Shown one piece after another: positions 17,101-18,017 of a stretch of DNA of 18,017 nt (its first letter is position 1; the number at the start of each line of letters is the position of its first letter). The notes beneath the pieces are model-generated. The model saw nothing but the letters and a program-made list of their open reading frames with translations, did not search any database and was not told where the DNA came from. The position numbers and the translations under genes are program-made. This stretch comes from an uncultured Prevotella sp. GTDB taxonomy: Bacteria; Bacteroidota; Bacteroidia; Bacteroidales; Bacteroidaceae. The stretch is taken from NCBI GenBank assembly GCA_945863825.1, contig CAMBBY010000005.1, positions 1 through 18,017 of the forward strand. The letters run 5' to 3'.

Positions 17101-17332
17101 AGAAGAAAATCCAGTTAAAGAAGGCTATGACTTCTCTGGTTGGAGTGAGATTCCTCAATTTATGCCTGATCATGATGTAGATGTATATGGAACATTTACG
17201 GTTTCTTCAGGAATCAACAATGTCAAATCCATTTCTGGCGAAGAAAGAATATATGATTTATCTGGTAATGTTATTCAGCATGCAAGAAAAGGAATTAATA
17301 TTATTAATGGCAAGAAGGTTCTGATAAAGTAA
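14150..17332 (+). CDS. Secreted Listeria-Bacteroides (InlB B-type) repeat protein, 13 repeats (1060 aa)
   Basis: Third operon gene, starting 15 bases after the previous stop. The signal peptide (residues 1-22, ending ILHA) is followed by an AFVGNECRAVG module (about 24-136) matching the one near the end of the preceding protein. Residues about 140-212 form a divergent InlB B-type repeat (FVEWSNNG...ITEDTHLLAHF). Residues 213-1017 are 13 contiguous repeats of 61-63 residues with the family core YTFxGW...MPAxD. The last 43 residues carry ERIYDLSG and KGINIINGKKVLIK, the same kind of tail as the two upstream proteins. These repeats fold as small beta units in Listeria internalins and form rigid stalks in surface proteins of gut bacteria. 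The protein is probably an extended fibre or spacer, an inference from architecture. Array and tail are plainly visible. Confidence 0.92.
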   Translation: MNLIKKAYSLLLVLLYSTILHAQDSRWNVNIYDYQYDMSVYAELQYNGSVITDFANIEVAAFVGNECRAVGVPQQKDGVRWIYFRVRSNTVAGENVVFKMYDKSEDKEYYLSSDEDIEFEANRSLGLPSSPITLVKTVLYSVSASSVNESMGSATIENYIGQAPENSNVIVKATPAVGHSFVEWSNNGTIVSTDNPYTFKITEDTHLLAHFKINQYTITFDTDGGSEIAPITQDYNTAITAPADPTKTGYTFAGWDKEIPATMPAEDIAIKALWTINSYKLTYKVDGVVYKQYDVEYNASITPEAAPEKEGYTFSGWSEIPTTMPANDVEVTGTFTVNQYKVTFIVDGEVVKEETLDFGTTITAPENPTKVGHTFTGWNPAVDATVPSHDVTYTAQFAVNQYTITFDTDGGSEITPITQDYNTAVTAPSDPTKTGYTFTGWDKEIPTTIPAEDITIKALWTINRYKLTYKVDGEVYKQYDVEYNASITPETAPEKEGYTFSGWSEIPATMPANDVEVTGSFTINQYKVTFIVDGEVVKEETLDFGTNITAPENPTKVGHTFTGWNPAVDATVPSHDVTYTAQFTVNQYTITFDTDGGSEIAPITQDYNTAVTAPANPTKTGYTFTGWDKEIPAMMPAENLTIKATWSINQYTITFDTDGGSEIAPITQDYNSTVTAPTNPTKTGYTFAGWDKEIPATMPAENITVKALWTINKYMLTYKVDGEVYKQYEVEYNATITPETAPVKEGHTFSGWSEIPSTMPANDVEVTGSFTINQYKVTFIVDGEIIKQETLDFGSAIIAPEDPTKVGHTFIGWNPAVDAVVPSHDVIYTAQFTINKYKLIYKVDGEKYKEYEVEYSATIIPEAYPEKEGHTFSGWSEIPSTMPANDVEVTGSFTINQYKVTFIVNGEIIKQETLDFGSAITAPVDPTKIGHTFTGWNPAVDATVPAHDVTYEAMFEINTYKLTYYVDGVVYKDFEVEYGSEIIPEENPVKEGYDFSGWSEIPQFMPDHDVDVYGTFTVSSGINNVKSISGEERIYDLSGNVIQHARKGINIINGKKVLIK
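15233..15882 (+). repeat. 92-bp perfect direct repeat pair within the array
   Basis: Bases 15233-15324 are identical to 15791-15882, an offset of 558 bases equal to three repeat units. Both copies lie in C-type units and cover the GHTFTGWNPAVDATVPSHDV part. Identity without synonymous differences points to recent duplication or gene conversion. Confidence 0.85.
16411..16861 (+). repeat. 82-bp perfect direct repeat pair within the array
   Basis: Bases 16411-16492 are identical to 16780-16861, an offset of 369 bases equal to one B plus one C unit. Near-identity continues for about 40 more bases with scattered single changes. This marks the most recent B-C duplication. Confidence 0.85.
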
Positions 17333-17351
17333 TTCAGAATACCTACATTCT

Positions 17352-17394
17352 AACTGCGACTATTACAACATAACAGTTGATAATAGTCGCAGTT
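17352..17394 (+). terminator. Terminator of the large operon
   Basis: A perfect 14-bp inverted repeat: 17352-17365 (AACTGCGACTATTA) pairs with 17381-17394 around a 15-base loop, 19 bases after the last large gene. Only a short T-rich run follows (17393-17395), so termination may be incomplete. Being symmetric, it could act on both strands. Confidence 0.7.
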
Positions 17395-17467
17395 TGCTTA
17401 TTGTAAGAACTGATACAATGAATGCAGTTTGATGCGCAATCCAACATACCGCAAACAAGAAGAATTG

Positions 17468-17496
17468 CAGTGCACTGTCACTGACATCACTGACAT
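17468..17496. repeat. Short palindrome and tandem 9-mer
   Basis: CAGTGCACTG (17468-17477) is a perfect 10-base palindrome, followed directly by two tandem copies of CACTGACAT (17479-17487 and 17488-17496). It lies in the otherwise featureless spacer between the operon terminator and the next promoter. Function unknown. Confidence 0.35.
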
Positions 17497-17535
17497 GTAG
17501 CAAGCAGTTTACTGTAAGTATCCATTAAAATGCAC

Positions 17536-17567
17536 ATTGTAGCAGTTGTAGATTTGTTGTACCTTTG
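17536..17567 (+). promoter_or_regulatory. Bacteroidetes-type promoter (ATTG-N20-TACCTTTG)
   Basis: TACCTTTG at 17560-17567 is an exact TAnnTTTG -7 element, and ATTG at 17536-17539 is a -33 element at a 20-base spacing. Transcription would begin near 17574, about 33 bases before ATG 17607. This would drive the TnpA-like gene and, by overlap, ybeY. Confidence 0.65.
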
Positions 17568-17600
17568 CATGCGCAATATTGCAACAGAACTACAACTGCT
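17541..17600. repeat. 11-bp inverted repeat bracketing the promoter -7 box
   Basis: AGCAGTTGTAG (17541-17551) and CTACAACTGCT (17590-17600) are perfect reverse complements separated by 38 bases. Inside lie the -7 box, the predicted start of transcription and a 10-base palindrome GCAATATTGC (17573-17582). The left arm is upstream of the predicted start, so the repeat most likely acts as DNA, for example as an operator, rather than as an RNA hairpin. Confidence 0.55.
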
Positions 17601-17606
17601 ATTATT

Positions 17607-17954
17607 ATGACCAAAGAAGAATTCATTAACTTGCAACTACATCATCAGGAAAGTGGTAAGACCTTGAAAGACTATCTCAAGGAGACATGTGTAGGCTATT
17701 CCACCTACAATTATTGGCGCAAGAAGTTCCTCTTCGATGAAAAACCGCATGATAGGCAATGTGGAGACTGTATTGCTGTTCACGGAGCCTGGACTTGGCA
17801 GCGTGTCATCGAGCGTGGTGAGGGAACTGGAGAAACTTGGCAAGCCCGTGGAGCAGTTCTTGCCAAGGAAATGACAGCGCACGGAGTAACAACCCACACA
17901 ACAACAGGAACACAACAACAGGAACATACACGCAAAAAAATAGGACTGGAATGA
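17607..17954 (+). CDS. Small protein with IS66 TnpA-like N-terminus
   Basis: A 115-residue protein. I start it at ATG 17607 rather than the in-frame upstream ATG at 17565, which overlaps the promoter -7 box and would add residues unlike the family. Residues 1-43 (MTKEEFINLQLHHQESGKT, then YLKETCVGYSTYNYWRKKF) match the helix-turn-helix-like accessory protein TnpA of IS66 elements, where Y-x-x-WRKKF is typical. Residues 44-115 are not recognisable: polar, Gly/Thr/Gln-rich, with HTTTGTQQQEH near the end. No TnpB or TnpC follows and no IS66 ends are visible, so it is a remnant or a domesticated DNA-binding protein. Its stop overlaps the ybeY start (ATGA), implying translational coupling. A role in regulating its own promoter through the inverted repeat is speculation. 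Confidence 0.65.
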   Translation: MTKEEFINLQLHHQESGKTLKDYLKETCVGYSTYNYWRKKFLFDEKPHDRQCGDCIAVHGAWTWQRVIERGEGTGETWQARGAVLAKEMTAHGVTTHTTTGTQQQEHTRKKIGLE

Positions 17955-18017
17955 TTACATACAACGCAGAGGGCATCAGGATGCCCAAAATCAGGAAAAG
18001 GGACACGTCGGCATGGA
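17951..18017 (+). CDS. ybeY: Endoribonuclease YbeY, N-terminal fragment (runs off the window)
   Basis: The last 22 codons begin MITYNAEGIRMPKI and continue to RDTSAW. This closely matches the N-terminus of YbeY in Bacteroidales as I know it (ITYxAEGIxMPxIxKRxTxxWI). YbeY is a zinc-dependent endoribonuclease acting in 16S rRNA 3'-end maturation and ribosome quality control; its catalytic H-x3-H-x5-H motif would lie beyond the window. The start codon overlaps the previous stop codon (ATG 17951-17953, TGA 17952-17954). Only the first seventh or so of the protein is present, so the call rests on the N-terminal signature alone. Confidence 0.7.
   Translation, partial: MITYNAEGIRMPKIRKRDTSAW

Larger units (their letters stand above)
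14786..17200 (+). repeat. 13-unit InlB B-type repeat array with A-B-C order
   Basis: Three unit types alternate: A (63 aa, TITFDTDGGSE...GWDKEIP), B (61 aa, KLTYKVDG...GWSEIP) and C (62 aa, KVTFIVDGE...GWNPAVD). Positions: A 14786-14974, B 14975-15157, C 15158-15343, A 15344-15532, B 15533-15715, C 15716-15901, A 15902-16090, A 16091-16279, B 16280-16462, C 16463-16648, B 16649-16831, C 16832-17017, B 17018-17200. The order A-B-C, A-B-C, A-A-B-C, B-C, B shows that three-unit and two-unit blocks were duplicated together. The last B unit is the most diverged. Confidence 0.92.

Noticed and set aside
14786..17200. Regular repeats as a CRISPR array
   Set aside because: Units are about 186 bases, in frame, encode a known protein repeat and have no unique spacers.
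17541..17600. Invertible (phase-variable) promoter
   Set aside because: The arms are only 38 bases apart and the -33 element lies outside them; known Bacteroides invertible promoters use longer segments, and no recombinase gene is present.
17565..17606. Upstream start for the TnpA-like gene at 17565
   Set aside because: It overlaps the -7 promoter box and lies before the predicted transcription start; the extra 14 residues do not resemble the family.
17536..18017. Complete IS66 element
   Set aside because: No TnpB, TnpC or terminal inverted repeats; the next gene is ybeY.

Overview
The window looks like chromosomal DNA from a Bacteroidales bacterium, most probably Prevotella/Segatella or a close relative. 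The support is AT-rich intergenic DNA, TAnnTTTG promoter boxes with a TTTG-like -33 element, BspA-type leucine-rich repeats (LRR_5), Listeria-Bacteroides (InlB B-type) repeats, and large secreted proteins ending in an 'IYxLxG...GIYIxNGxK' tail.

Layout: (1) 1-557 is a decaying GNAT acetyltransferase gene; its C-terminal 126 codons are still open and it ends at a UUCG-capped terminator. (2) 558-1640 has no convincing protein gene. It holds a cluster of stem-loops (677-806), a near-perfect Bacteroidetes promoter (989-1021) facing a short transcribed-looking stretch of unknown product, and a long imperfect hairpin (1364-1451) shaped like 6S RNA. (3) 1641-17332 is a compact run of three very large secreted-protein genes (1781, 2379 and 1060 aa) with gaps of only 8 and 15 bases, closed by a 14-bp perfect stem at 17352-17394. 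(4) 17536-18017 is a separate unit. A consensus promoter sits within an 11-bp inverted repeat and drives a 115-aa protein with an IS66 TnpA-like N-terminus. Its stop codon overlaps (ATGA) the start of ybeY, which runs off the window.

The three large genes appear to form one cell-surface operon. All start with a signal peptide and end with the same type of short C-terminal tail, which I read as a sorting signal (inference). The first is a BspA-like LRR protein with helical spacers and beta domains. The second is a mosaic of divergent InlB repeats, an LRR cap, carboxypeptidase-regulatory, Ig-like and chitobiase-C-type modules. It also carries an embedded Gly/Ala-rich hydrophobic stretch and a compact eight-cysteine cluster. 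The third is almost entirely 13 tandem InlB B-type repeats arranged in a three-type (A-B-C) higher-order order. An 'AFVGNECR' module at the end of the second protein recurs at the start of the third, tying the genes together. The likely role is adhesion or a surface scaffold; no enzymatic domain is recognisable in any of the three.

The least explained elements are the A-B-C repeat array with long identical DNA blocks, the cysteine-cluster/hydrophobic core of the second protein, the orphan promoter and 6S-like RNA upstream, and the transposon-derived gene coupled to ybeY.
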